This document shows, in pieces, positions 45,110 to 56,418 of a DNA stretch of 64,000 nt (its first letter is position 1; each line of letters begins with the position of its first letter). The translations under genes and the position numbers were made by a program. The stretch covers positions 49,299,218-49,363,217 of the forward strand of contig NC_063448.1 in assembly GCF_020379485.1 (NCBI RefSeq), written 5' to 3'. Origin of the DNA: Brassica napus (lineage: Eukaryota > Streptophyta > Magnoliopsida > Brassicales > Brassicaceae). The notes under the pieces are model-generated. The model was not told the DNA's origin. It ran no database searches and was given only the letters and a program-made list of their open reading frames with translations.

Positions 45110-47639
45110 AGGAGCATGTGATTGTTTGGACTTGTGAGAAGGTGAAGACCCTTCGCAATCAACGGCAGAAGAGTTTGAGAGTAAGTGTTCTTTATGGCTC
45201 TGGTGTTATGTGGCCCCGGGACCCCTCTGAGATGGTTTAGCTTTGAAGGTACACCGGTGAAGGTTCTATTGGCTGGCATGGACACTCCGCTGTAGTGATG
45301 TCTCGGATACCATTTTACCCTGGTCGTCGGTGTCTGTCGCAGGTGTAGGCTCTGCGTCCTTCGTCTTCTTCCCCACATCTCCTCTAGTTCGCTTTAGATA
45401 TTGTTGTTTAGGTGTGTTTCTTCTTTTTTTCCATGTAACCTAGCAATTTCCGTTTCACCGGAGCTCCGGTCTGTTTATGTTCTGATTTCTCCATAGGGGC
45501 TTGTTATATATTTATCTGTTACAAGTGGAGTTTTTTTTATTTTTTTGAACTGATTCTCTGTTACAAGTGGAGTTAACAAACCAAAACGACCAGACCCCTT
45601 GCTAAACTCTCCTTTTTAACAGTCCCGGTAAAAGATTAAACATACTGCTATCATGCAAGTTCGATTACTAAAATGTTTAGCCTTAACAAAAAGAAACTAT
45701 CAGACTAACACACCGAGTAGCCGACCAACGAAGATGCAATCCTGCAACAGACACTTCATTACACCAACAGTTACAAGTGAATTTAGCAAACCAAAACGAC
45801 TGGACACATAGCTAAACTCCCGTTTTAACCGTCCGGAGAAAAGATAAAATAGATACTACTATCGTTCAAGGTCTGTTAAGACTGTTACAAAATTGTTTAG
45901 CTTTCACAAAAACAAACCGACTGGCTAACTCAACAAGTAACCGACCAATGAAGATGCAACATTGCAAACAAACACTTTATTACTAGAAAAAAGACTTTCA
46001 CACAGAGAAGCTACCAGCTTTTCACTCCCCATCAACACATTTCAGCATCCACCCTCTGTGATGCTCCCTTCAAAGGATGTCTCTTTTTCCCTCTCACAAC
46101 CATTGCTTGTCCCCACTCCTTTCGGTTTACTAGTCAAAGCTAGCTTCATCATTTGTTGCCAACTGTTAGCATCCGAGTTTGGATCTCGTGCTTTTGTGTT
46201 GTTCCTCTCAGCTAATTCCAAAGGGCCTGAAGCCAATTTTTCACCACCACTTCTCTTTTATTATTGATAGCTAATATTATGTTTAGCTTAAGTCTTGAAG
46301 GTTTTCTCCGGATAATAATATTTTAAAAAAAACATTCTCCATAATTTCATAGAGCACTTTTCTCTTATTTAATTACACAGCTAATTTTCATTTGTTGTAA
46401 TCTACAAAAGGCTTGTTTACTCAATAACTAAAACATTATACGAAGAAGGGATTTTATTTAAATATAACATATCGATACGTATTGTACTCCTTACATCCCA
46501 AAGTTGGATTACACTACAAACAGAGCATACTAAAAAATGCTAAAACAACCTTTCATATATTTTACATGCTAATGAAAAGCTTAACATGCTACGATATTTT
46601 TATTGTCGGCTATTAATATAATTAGTGTATCCAATAATATGTTTATCCGTCTACTCCTAAACTTAGAACATTAACTTCTCGAAAATTTTCTTAGCAATTT
46701 TCATATAGAAGCTAATTAATATATTGTCCGAGAACCACATATTGTAGATGGATAAATCTTTAAGTGTCTGAAAACTCTCGTTTTCATCCACTATCACCCT
46801 GAATCCAAAATCAGTCTGGTCCAGGAAGAAATGCCATTCATGTTCCCTATTCTTCTTCCATTCCCCTTGCCACAAACATATCACTCGTCCCATAACCTGG
46901 AAAAGTTTTGCAAACAAAACAACATCTCTTGGGCATACCATTGCGATGTCGTCCATATACTTCACCTTAACTACACATTTCATCTTGATTCCAAATACAC
47001 TTCTTCTCAGTTTTATTTTCAACAGAAGGGGTGTTAAAATGTTTAAAAAGAGAAATATAACCGTAGCTACACGGAACGGAGTTGTCCAAGCTCGTTCCTT
47101 CACCCGAAGCCGTCAGGACCATGCCTACTCCGGAGCTCCCCGCGGCCACAGACGCTGGCTTCCGAAGAAGATCCGACTCCAAACCTTCGCGCCATCACTG
47201 CTCAAGACACTGCTGTCTCAAAGTTTGAACCACCACGAACTACCCCTCACTCATGTATGAGGGAACCACCATCCCTTTTAACACATCGACCGACATCGAG
47301 ATCCACTTTCATTGGTGACAAACCTCTGCTCTTGTGACTAACACGCGGTCTTTGGCTCCTCCCCGCCGTCCTCGAAACGGAAATTACATGCCTTTTTACC
47401 GACGAGACACCAAAGCTTGAAGCTTTCATAGGGTCTTCCCTTTTATGCAGCCGCTCCTGTCAGATTTCCCAAGCCTCTGATTGGCCAATACTTCTCAACT
47501 TAACCCATTCACGTATCTGGGGGTGAGAAATATTTAGGAATTATTACTACTATAACCAATAAAAACCATTATAGCTTCCACTCTAAAATTGACCTACCGT
47601 AAAATACGTTTCTATGCAATCTAAGGACAGTATCGTCAA
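45110..47639. repeat. Tandem repeat unit, copy 2 (longer form)
   Basis: It starts AGGAGCATGTGATTG like copy 1 and ends with the 266-bp block 47374-47639 shared with copy 1's end. The middle (45902-47373) is unique in this window and includes a transposase-like fragment on the minus strand. The right block contains, on the minus strand, a TATA-like GCATAAAAGGG (near 47438-47450), so it may have served as a promoter for that gene. The left part contains internal repeats of about 100-200 bp with TTACAAGTG(A/G)A and CAAACCAAAA(C/T)GACC motifs. Confidence 0.75.
46663..47103 (-). pseudogene. Possible MULE transposase N-terminal-like fragment
   Basis: A 146-codon minus-strand frame. The middle reads VKYMDDIAMVCPRDVVLFAK, and then GEWKKNREHEWHFFLDQTDF followed by VIVDENESFQTLKDL. 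A G-x-W-x(n)-W-x-F-x-D-x(n)-V-x(4-6)-S-x(2)-L pattern resembles the PB1-like N-terminal domain of MULE transposases, such as the one at 17650. The start and end look extended into non-coding sequence, and an intron upstream is possible. It sits downstream of the promoter-like right block of the repeat unit. Confidence 0.35.
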
Positions 47640-47754
47640 TTTACATTTACTACTTGCACTTTTAAGCCTATACGATTTGGTTCTTGGGTATTTACCTAAT
47701 TTGTATATTCTTCTAGGATTTTGGGCTAATTGACTCTAAAATATATTCATATGG

Positions 47755-48780
47755 AAAAAATATTAATATTAAGAAAAGCACGAATGTTTTAATAATAACG
47801 AAGATAGGATTCACGTGTTCTTTATACTATTTAAATCTTATCCCACCCAAAATACCATAAGGAAACACAATTTGATACTTGTAAACTTTAACATACTGTA
47901 ATTCGATCAAGGAAGTAACGTTTCATAATTCATATGCATCAGTAAGCAAACGTAAGCTAAATGGTACTTTTGTTTTTCTATGAAACTGTAAATAAATAGT
48001 TTTGGGTTAAACCAATAATTAGAGAAGATGTCATATTAAAGGATTCCGTTTATCACATAATTAAAAGAAAAAAAAAAGCAATCAAAAGTTTCAACTCATC
48101 GAGTGCGGTCGGTTTAAGCCCTTTGATTGACCGTTATAAACGCGTCACATCTTGCCACGTGTTTGTATTTTCCATGGTGAGACGGACACGTTTTCGTCAC
48201 CGTGTCTTTTTGTGTCGAAACGATGATGTGTCTTTTAACTAACGGTATCGTACATATGGCGGCAGTTTTGAACCTTCATTTTTAAAAAGATCTTTTATTC
48301 TTTAGTTAATGGTATAACAAAGTATCATCAGTCACCATTTGCAAAATGCCCTTTTCGTCAAGTTTTGGTTTTCCCGCGCTAAAGTGATGTTACTTGTCTA
48401 AATAAAATCAGGATATATATAGACTTAGTGTTTGTTCATAATTATCCATATAATGTAATTGTTAAAAAGTATATTAATTTGTGTCACTTATTTTGAGAGT
48501 CTCAAATGTTTTTTCCTCCTCCAGTATAGGAATAATTATATTGAGTACTATATTATTTATTTTGAAATAGTCTTTATCTTATTTATTTTTCCTTTAACTT
48601 GGAATCTTAAAATAGGTAGATATTCAACGGCATGCATTGATTGGACAAGTTGAATGCAAGTATATTTTTAAAATAGTTAAAACAAGAAGAAGATATATGG
48701 AGTGGGACAGAAAGAAAAGGAAGTTTGATTGGAAGAGAGCTATTCAAATGAAAGGAGTGCATGAATCAATGAAAAGTGAG
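47755..48780. repeat. Direct duplication, copy 1 (with the empty CACTA target site)
   Basis: It is nearly identical to 48821-48993 plus 58093-58945 (offset 1,066 bases up to the transposon insertion). The CACTA target triplet ATA is single here, at 47925-47927, in GTTTCATAATTCATATGC. The block contains a G-box-like CCACGTG (48154-48160), so it may be gene-flanking DNA, but it has no convincing ORF. Confidence 0.9.
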
Positions 48781-48820
48781 GATTTGATACTTGTAAATGA
48801 AAGGAGTGCATGAATCAATG
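48781..48820. other. Filler sequence at the duplication joint
   Basis: Forty bases between the two copies made of GATTTGATACTTGTAAA-like sequence (compare ATTTGATACTTGTAAAC at 47870-47886) and AAATGAAAGGAGTGCATGAA (compare 48748 onward). Templated filler of this kind is typical of end-joining repair with template switching. Confidence 0.7.
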
Positions 48821-48993
48821 AAAAAATATTAATATTAAGAAAAGCACGAATGTTTTAATAATAACGAAGATAGGATTCACGTGTTCTTTATACTATTTAA
48901 ATCTTATCCCACCCAAAATACCATAAGGAAACACAATTTGATACTTGTAAACTTTAACATACTGTAATTCGATCAAGGAAGTAACGTTTCATA
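48821..48993. repeat. Direct duplication, copy 2, left part
   Basis: Matches 47755-47927 and ends in the ATA target triplet (48991-48993) of the CACTA element. The rest of this copy resumes after the element at 58093. Confidence 0.9.
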
Positions 48994-49004
48994 CACTACA
49001 AGAA

Positions 49005-49330
49005 AACAGCGATATTCTGACGGACATTCCGACGGAAAATGAAATCCTCGGAATATCCAGAGGAATTTCCGAGGAAATTCTGAGGAAACACAAAATTTGG
49101 TTTCCTCGGAATTTCCTCGGAATAAACCGACGGAATTCCGAGGAAACATCAATCCGTCGGAATATTCCGAGGAAATTCCGAGGAAATATGTTTTCCTCGG
49201 AAAAAACCGATGAATTCCGAGGAAATATTAGAGCCGTTGGAGAGCCGTTTGAGGATTTTACATAATTCCGAGGAAATTCCGACGGACTAGCCGTTGGCGT
49301 CGGAATTCCGTCGGAATTTCCTCGGTTTGT
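49005..49330. repeat. Left subterminal repeat region of the CACTA element
   Basis: Many short motifs built on TTCCGAGGAAA and TTCCTCGGAA, in both orientations and often in tandem. In En/Spm such subterminal motifs are binding sites for TNPA, which brings the ends together. Confidence 0.85.
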
Positions 49331-49345
49331 CGGCAGAATTTAACC

Positions 49346-49353
49346 TATAAATA
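49346..49353 (+). promoter_or_regulatory. TATA box of the TNP2-like gene
   Basis: TATAAATA lies 90 bases upstream of the ATG at 49436, directly after the subterminal motif region, as expected for the element promoter. Confidence 0.65.
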
Positions 49354-49435
49354 CAAGCTCCTCTTCCTCTTCATTCACTCCATATCTTCATCCTCCCTCT
49401 TACTCTATTTACACACGAATTTGATTCATAAAAAT

Positions 49436-52400
49436 ATGTCTTCTTCAAATTATTTTCGTTCTTGGATCGATCGACCTCATTTGGATCCGAACACGAGATT
49501 GCTTACGGAAGAATACCAACGAGGTATAACCGAATTCATGGGGTTAGTTCACCGACAACCGGAAGCAAAAACAGGTAAGTTAAGATGTCCTTGCTCTAAT
49601 TGTAAAAATAGAAAGGTTATTAAAGAGTGGGATGTTTGGACTCATCTATATTTGAGTGGGTTTACACGAAGTTACAAAATTTGGTATCATCATGGGGAAA
49701 CTGATTATGAACATGGTAGTACTAGCGAACCTCAGCCAGCGGTTAGATTAGAAGAACCAATTAGAACGGATGTAGATTATGGTGTAGGTACTGAGCAGAT
49801 GGTAAATGATCATTTTAGAGGGGAAGATTTACCCAATGCACAAGCTAGGAGATTTTATGATATGTTGGATGCTGGAAAGCAACCATTGTACGAAGGTTGC
49901 AGAGATGGTCATTCAGCTTTATCATCTGCTACAAGATTGATGGGCATTAAAACAGATTATAATTTGGCTGAAGACTGTGTGGATGCGATTGCTGATTTTG
50001 TAAAAGGCATTCTACCCGAGGATAATGTAGCTCCTGGTTCATACTACGAGGTTCAGAAACTCGTAGCTGGTCTTGGTTTATCGTATCAAGTAATAGATGT
50101 ATGCAGCGACAACTGCATGATTTATTGGAGGGCGGATGAACAGCGGGTTACATGCAAATTTTGTGGGAAGCCTCGTTATAAAGATACGAGTGGAAGAGTT
50201 CCAGTGCCATATAAAAGGATGTGGTATTTGCCTTTGACGGAAAGGTTGCAGAGGTTGTATATGTCTGAACGCACAGCGCAACCAATGAGATGGCATGCGG
50301 AGCACTCAACAGATGGTGAGATCAGACATCCTTCAGATGCAAAAGCGTGGAAGCATTTCCAATCAAAGTATCCCGACTTTGCGTATGAGAGAAGAAATGT
50401 CTACCTTGGATTATGTACTGATGGTTTCAGTCCGTTTGGCAAGAGTGGAAGACAGTATTCTCTATGGCCCGTCATTCTTACACCATACAACCTACCCCCA
50501 AACTTGTGCTTGCGACGAGAGTTTTTGTTTCTCTCGATTCTCGTTCCCGGACCAGAGCATCCTAAGAGATCACTTGATGTGTTTCTTCAGCCACTAATAT
50601 ATGAGTTGCAACAACTATGGGCTCAAGGTGCTGAAACATATGATGTTTCGTGTAAAGAAAACTTTCAAATGCGGGCAGTACTAATGTGGACAATAAGTGA
50701 TTTTCCAGCATATGGAATGTTGTCTGGATGGACAACGCATGGAAGGCTATCATGTCCATATTGTCAAGATAACACTGATGCTTTCCAACTAAAACACGGA
50801 AGGAAAACGTGTTGGTTTGACTGTCACAGGAGATTCCTACCACCTGATCATCCATATCGTAGGAGTAAGAATTTGTTTACGAAGAACAAGAGGGTGTTTG
50901 ACAGTCCACCTCCGGAAATTTGTGGGAAAGATTTGAAGATACAACTAAGAGATTTTGGTGCAGAAAGGACGCCAGACGTCGGTGGACATGAGCGTTTTCC
51001 GGTAGATGCTGTTGGAGAACTACATAACTGGCACAAAAAAAGTATTTTCTGGGATTTGCCATACTGGGAGGATCATCTGCTAAGGCATAATTTAGATGTC
51101 ATGCATATTGAGAAGAACTTTTTTGACAATCTCATGAACACGATCCTTAATGTTCAAGGTAAAACAAAGGATAATTTGAAGTCAAGACAGGATTTAGTCG
51201 ATATATGCGCTCGTTCAGAACTTCATGTTGATGAGAATGGTAGGGCTCCTTTTCCCATATACCGACTTGATGCAGAGGGAAAAGATGCGTTCTTTGATTG
51301 GATTTCAAACGATGTAGAATTTCCAGACGGTTACGCATCTAATTTGCGTAACTGTATCGACAGAAAGGAAGGAAAGTTTACTGGCTTGAAAAGCCACGAT
51401 TGCCATGTAATGATGCAGCGCCTCCTTCCGTTTGCCTTCAAGGAACTATTACCACGAAATGTTCATGAAGCAATTGCAGGGATAAGTAGTTTCTTCCGCG
51501 ATTTATGCACGAGATCAGTGACTCTTGAAGGTATTGAAAATTTGAAGACTAACATAGCCGTGATTCAGTGCAACCTAGAGAAGATATTTCCTCCTTCATT
51601 TTTTGATGTTATGGAGCATCTTGTTATTCACCTGGCAAGAGAATTGGAACTTGGTGGTCCTGTGCAGTATAGATGGATGTATCTGTATGAGCGGTATATG
51701 TTCCATTTGAAGAAGATGGTGAAAAATTTAAGCAGGGTGGAAGGTTCTATAGTCGCACAGATGATCAATGAAGAAACTTCAAACTTTGCCGAGTACTACT
51801 TTCCAGCAGAAGTTCAGACCAAAAACAGAAGACCAGCTCGGCATGATGATAGAGGCGAACGGGCAACATATCCTGTTACGGTTCCAGACATTTTCACAGA
51901 CGTTGGGCGACTTAGCGGAAAACCAAAGGACCGTCGACTTACTGAGCAGGAGCGCAGTCATTTGCAAACATATTTGCTCACCAACTGCGAAGATGTTCTT
52001 CAATATGAGAGGTAAATAAATTAGCTTACAAATTTTTATTTTAACAAGTTGAAATTTAAATCTTAATTAATTACATTATTTTCATCATATGTACAGGATT
52101 TTTATGGCAGAAAAGCGGTTCGAATATAGATACGCCACAGAGGACGAACTAGAAGAAATGAAGCAGAGAGATTTTGCTAGATGGATGTTTATTTATGTGA
52201 GTGCTTTAAACAAATTAAAATATTATTTATCACATATTTATACTAATTCACATTTATTGATATAACATATATATGTGCTATCAATAGGTGTCTGCTGGTT
52301 TGGCCAGAGGTGAAACATTTGACGATTGGATACGCGAGATGGTCGTTGGACCAAACTTTGTTGTGAAGTCATATCCGAGATTTTGTACTCGAGGATATGC

Positions 52401-53053
52401 ATTCACAACTCAGAAAAGGAGACGTTCGAGTACGACTTATGATGCTGGCGTTTGTTCTGCATCAGGAGATGATGTATACTACGGACACATACATGAGATT
52501 TTGGAAATCAAGTATTTGGGCATGGTTGGATTGCGCTGTACTGTTTTCTATTGTGATTGGCACGACAACACTCCAGATCGAGGTGTGAGAACAGATGCAT
52601 TTGGTGTTACATCAGTAAATTCGAGGCGAAAGCTGCAATATTATGATCCTTTCATTCTTGCTTCTCAGGCCGATCAGGTAATTAAATGTTAATTATTCAG
52701 AATGATTCATCATCATGTGTATTAATTTATAATTTTTCTAAATGTTACAGGTTTGTTATATCAAGTACCCTCGGGTAAGGAACAGAGATGATCCATGGGT
52801 TACTGTTACAAGACTCAACCCGAGAGGCCGAGTTCAGGGAAGTTCTGAGCTGGAAGACCCACTACAACCAAGCACATCCGGCAACTTAAGTGCAGCAGAA
52901 GATTTAGCTGGAGTTGGCCTTGTAGTCGATTTAACCGACTTCGGAGAGGAAGCCGTCGTTCACGTAGAGGATGAACCAGTGATTGGAGAGTTTCACCAAG
53001 ATCCAGATTCAGATTCATCTAGTGATGATGCCTCGGAAACAGAATACCATTGA
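49436..53053 (+). CDS. TNP2-like CACTA transposase, four exons
   Basis: Exons 49436-52011, 52097-52196, 52288-52677 and 52751-53053 join in frame through GT/AG introns (1,122 residues). I chose the ATG at 49436 (MSSSNYFRSWIDRP); an in-frame ATG lies five codons upstream at 49421. The N-terminus has the transposase-associated domain with Cys residues (LRCPCSNCKN, WDVWTHLYLSGF). Then comes the Transposase_21 core: CTDGFSPFGKSGRQYSLWPV, LWAQGAETYDVSCKENFQMR, MLSGWTTHGRLSCPYCQDNT. A DUF4218-like part follows (LKSHDCHVMMQRLLPFAFKE, GGPVQYRWMYLYERYMFHLK). Exons 3-4 encode the DUF4216-type domain (FCTRGYAFTTQKRRRSS, VFYCDWHDNTPDRGVRTDAF) and an acidic tail. It would cut the element at its CACTA ends. 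No internal stop or frameshift is seen, so this copy may be recent. Confidence 0.93.
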
Positions 53054-53305
53054 TTTTTTTTTTTTTTAAAGAAATACCGAGGAAATTCCGAGGAACACTT
53101 GATATAACCTCTTTCCTCGGATATTAGTTATTTGGTTTATCTAGCAAGGCAAAGCTGAATACGAATTAAAAACTACTCAAAACACAACCAAATAAAACGA
53201 AGAAACCATGTAAAAGATATAGGAACTCATAATTAAGAAAAAAAATAAAATAAAAAACTAAGTTCAAAATTAAGTTCAAAATTAACCGAAAAAAAAACAT
53301 AGCTC

Positions 53306-54754
53306 CTACTCCTCGTCTCCTGCTCCAGATGTTCCTGCATCTTTGGCTCTCTTAGACCTCTTTCTTACCCTGTGTGTACCACTCGAACCCGAACCAGAGC
53401 TGGATGGAGAGTTGTCCCGATGAACTACATCATCCTTTTGGCAACGACAAGGCCTGATACGTGAAATGGCAGCCCAGATCTTGTGTAGCATGTCGTTGTT
53501 TGTCTTTATGCTCTGATCTCTCCAATGTTGTTGCTGGCGCGAAGTGGCGTTCGGTGGAAGCTCTTGCAGCTTGTACTGGCTGGAGTCTGATGGGAGTAGC
53601 TGATGGGGTTGTGAATCATCTGGAATGGCTTGTGCAGCCTCATCTTCTCCTTCTTCATCATCCACGGCTTTGCCTTTGGTCTGATATTTTGGCGTGAAGA
53701 AGGATGGCTTGTCTACTAGTGCGGTAGCAGGGGGTAGGAACTCAACTGCAGCGTCTGAAAGTAGAGCAGTCAGGCCGATCTGAGGCAGGTGGCAGTAGAG
53801 TGTTTTCTTCGCTCGGTCCTGGAATACGTAGACGTAAGGACCATCCCGATGGATCCTCGAGTGGGGACCAGCTATGAACTCTTTACTTACTAGATTTTTG
53901 ACATCCAGGTAGTTCCAAGCAATTTTGTTCGATCTGTCCAGTGCTACCTGATGGTTCTCGCAGTCTACACCCACATGTGTAAGGATCCGAGTAATCACTG
54001 CACCAAATCCACATGCACGGCTCTTGGATTTGGTTACTTTCCCCTTGTATCCTGCTAAGTTTGCGGCCAGCACCGCTCCCATGTTGAAGGCAGTAGCAGG
54101 CGGGAATGTAGAGTTTCCAAATGCCGGTAGCAAATGCCTCACACCTTGGTACAGGAGGCACAACTCCCATTGCGTGACTGATGCGGCTGTGGTTGTCCCG
54201 TATAGCAATGAGCCAATGAGGCGTGTGGCATATCTCAGTACTGGGCTCCGGATAAGTGACTCCTTTGCGTGAGAAGATCTATAAACCCCTGTGCCAATCG
54301 TTTCCCAGAAGTTCAACAGCTCTGAAGTCCAATAAAGACCAGATGTCCTCTCCCCTGCACTCAATCCAAATAATCCGCAGAGGTCTGTGAAAGATACCTC
54401 AAAGTATTTTTTCTGCACTACGAATGCCAAAAAACCTTCCTGATGGCTATCATCGGGATGGCTGACGTATGCGGATGCTATGAACTGGCGTACCAACTCC
54501 GGATAAGTGGGTTCGTTGAGGTTGCATAGTTGGCCTAGACCCATGTTCTGGAACAGCCCTTCAATGTCTGATTTGATTCCCAATATTGTCATCGTCTCAG
54601 GACATGCTAGTTGTGTAGCCGGAACGGCTACCTTCTTCATGTTGTTGTAGTGGGTGGTATCAGACTTATCCCAGTTCTTTGGCCTTTGCTTATCTCGCTG
54701 AGACGAACCCTCTTCTTGTGTGTTCTTCTTTGCTGATGTTTTCGAACGGTTCAT
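53306..54754 (-). CDS. Athila ORF1-like protein carried by the CACTA element
   Basis: An open minus-strand frame of 482 codons, opposite in direction to the transposase genes. It starts MNRSKTSAKKNTQEEGSSQR. The core has NEPTYPELVRQFIASAYVSH, FEVSFTDLCGLFGLSAGER and ATRLIGSLLYGTTTAASVTQ, which resembles the ORF1 family described from Arabidopsis Athila retrotransposons. The C-terminus is Gln/Ser-rich and basic (RVRKRSKRAK, a possible nuclear localisation signal). A leader intron is likely: donor CAG|GTATAC at about 54972 and acceptor TAG at about 54758. No LTR, primer site or pol surrounds it, so it is not an inserted retrotransposon. It fits a host-like gene captured by the CACTA element. 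Its role is unknown; I infer possible DNA-binding or regulatory activity only from the basic tail. Confidence 0.6.
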   Translation of the reverse strand: MNRSKTSAKKNTQEEGSSQRDKQRPKNWDKSDTTHYNNMKKVAVPATQLACPETMTILGIKSDIEGLFQNMGLGQLCNLNEPTYPELVRQFIASAYVSHPDDSHQEGFLAFVVQKKYFEVSFTDLCGLFGLSAGERTSGLYWTSELLNFWETIGTGVYRSSHAKESLIRSPVLRYATRLIGSLLYGTTTAASVTQWELCLLYQGVRHLLPAFGNSTFPPATAFNMGAVLAANLAGYKGKVTKSKSRACGFGAVITRILTHVGVDCENHQVALDRSNKIAWNYLDVKNLVSKEFIAGPHSRIHRDGPYVYVFQDRAKKTLYCHLPQIGLTALLSDAAVEFLPPATALVDKPSFFTPKYQTKGKAVDDEEGEDEAAQAIPDDSQPHQLLPSDSSQYKLQELPPNATSRQQQHWRDQSIKTNNDMLHKIWAAISRIRPCRCQKDDVVHRDNSPSSSGSGSSGTHRVRKRSKRAKDAGTSGAGDEE

Positions 54755-55139
54755 TCTCTACAAAAACCAAAATGAAAAAAATTCTCAATCCCTAAATCAT
54801 CTCAAATCCGGTTCCAAACTCGTTGATCACAGACAATTGTGTTCTATTTGGTGTTTAAACATCTGTTTCATACTTATTTGATCAAGGAATCAACACGGAA
54901 ATAAGAAATTCACAAAACCCAAAAAATTGCTCAAGAACACGATTTGAGAATGTGGAGATTCGCGGAGTATACCTGTCTTAGGGTGAAAACGAGTGTAGGA
55001 ATCAGATAGAGCTCGAAAAATCAAGGGGAATAGAGCCCAAAATTGTTCAAATCGGATGATTATAGAGAGAGAAAAAGGGGGTCGAATTATAGGGGAAATC
55101 GGAGGGGATGAAAGTTCTGAGGTTTAGATCCAAAAAGTT

Positions 55140-55670
55140 CAGGCTTTGCCTTATAATTCTGTTCGCACACGCATCGATCGATGCGTTTTTATAACAAAAC
55201 GCATCGATCGATGCGTTTTCTGAGGATATACCGAGGACGGTTTGAGATTTTGTTCAATCGATCGATTATATAATCTGATCGATCGATCACATTCTTACGG
55301 CTTTCGTCCATCTGGTGATCGATCGATGTGTTTTTTTACACAAACGCATCGATCGATCCGTTTTCCGAGGATATTCCGAGGACGTTTGAGATTTTGTTCA
55401 ATCGATCGATTGTATAATCTGATCGATCGATCACATTCTTACGGCTTTCGTCCATCTGGTGATCGATCGATGTGTTTTTTTACACAAAGGCATCGATCGA
55501 TCCGTTTTCCGAGGATATTCCGAGGACGTTTGAGATTTTGTTCAATCGATCGATTATATAATCTGATCGATCGATCACATTCTTACGGCTTTCGTCCATC
55601 TGGTGATCGATCGATGTGTTTTTTTACACAAACACATCGATCGATCCGTTTATAAAAAAACGTACAAGAT
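55140..55670. repeat. 144-bp tandem array with ATCGATCGAT motifs
   Basis: Three copies of a 144-bp unit; TGTTCAATCGATCG starts at 55251, 55395 and 55539. Each unit has several palindromic ATCGATCGAT motifs and one CCGAGGATATTCCGAGGAC. Because 144 is divisible by three, a 137-codon open frame with a 48-residue repeat runs through it (55242-55655), probably by chance. Partial relatives of the same motifs occur at 57600-57830. Confidence 0.9.
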
Positions 55671-56270
55671 TGAAACCCCAATCACGAGTTCCTCGGAATT
55701 TCCTCGGAATATACCGACGGAATTACGAGGAAGAAAAGGGTTTCCTCGGAATTCCCTCGGAATAGTCTGAGGAAATTCCGAGGAAATAGGGGTTTTAAAC
55801 CGAAAACAACGTTTTGCGGTTTGAATAACACCTATATAACCCTTATTAAGTGTCTTACGTTAATTATGAAGTCTAAAATTTGTTCCTTACCCCTTAATTA
55901 ACACTTTTCCGATTGTATGAACGAAATCCCACAACATAAGAGAAACACTTATACGTTTTAATGTACGGTATAGGGAATACTTTCAATTAGTTTTTAAATT
56001 TGTTATTTCATGGTTTATGCTAATCTATACAAAGAATCCTCAATGGTATACATTACAATTGTATAAGAAATGAAAAACCCCAAAAAAAACTGATGTTTTG
56101 AAACCCCAAACTCTGGTTCCTCGGAATTTCCTCGGAATATTCCGAGGAAATTCCGACGGATACTTTACTTTTCGTCGGAATTTCCTCGGCATATATTTTC
56201 ATTTTACCGGGCAAATATTTCGCGAAAATTGAAATTAGAATTCCGACGGAATTCCGACGGAAAATGGCCG
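55671..56270. repeat. Internal CCGAGGAA-motif regions of the CACTA element
   Basis: Two clusters (55690-55790 and 56120-56270) of the same TTCCGAGGAAATTCCGA-type motifs as at the element ends, separated by AT-rich sequence without genes. The second lies upstream of the TNPA-like gene and may be part of its promoter. Confidence 0.7.
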
Positions 56271-56418
56271 TCGGACCCTAGGTTTTATAACCACGAGCCA
56301 CTTCTTCTTCCCCATTTCTCTGTTCTTCCTCTGCGCGATTCCTCTCCCTCTTCTCCGGCGATTTACCCCTTCTCTCCGACCTCTTCTCCGGCGATCTCCC
56401 CCTTTTCTTACACAAATC

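Noticed and set aside
53306..54754. Insertion of an Athila retrotransposon into the CACTA element
   Set aside because: No LTR, primer-binding site, gag-pol or TSD flanks the ORF; the surrounding sequence is CACTA-type.
55242..55655. 137-codon repetitive protein
   Set aside because: The frame stays open only because the tandem unit is 144 bp; no promoter, splice signals or family similarity are seen.
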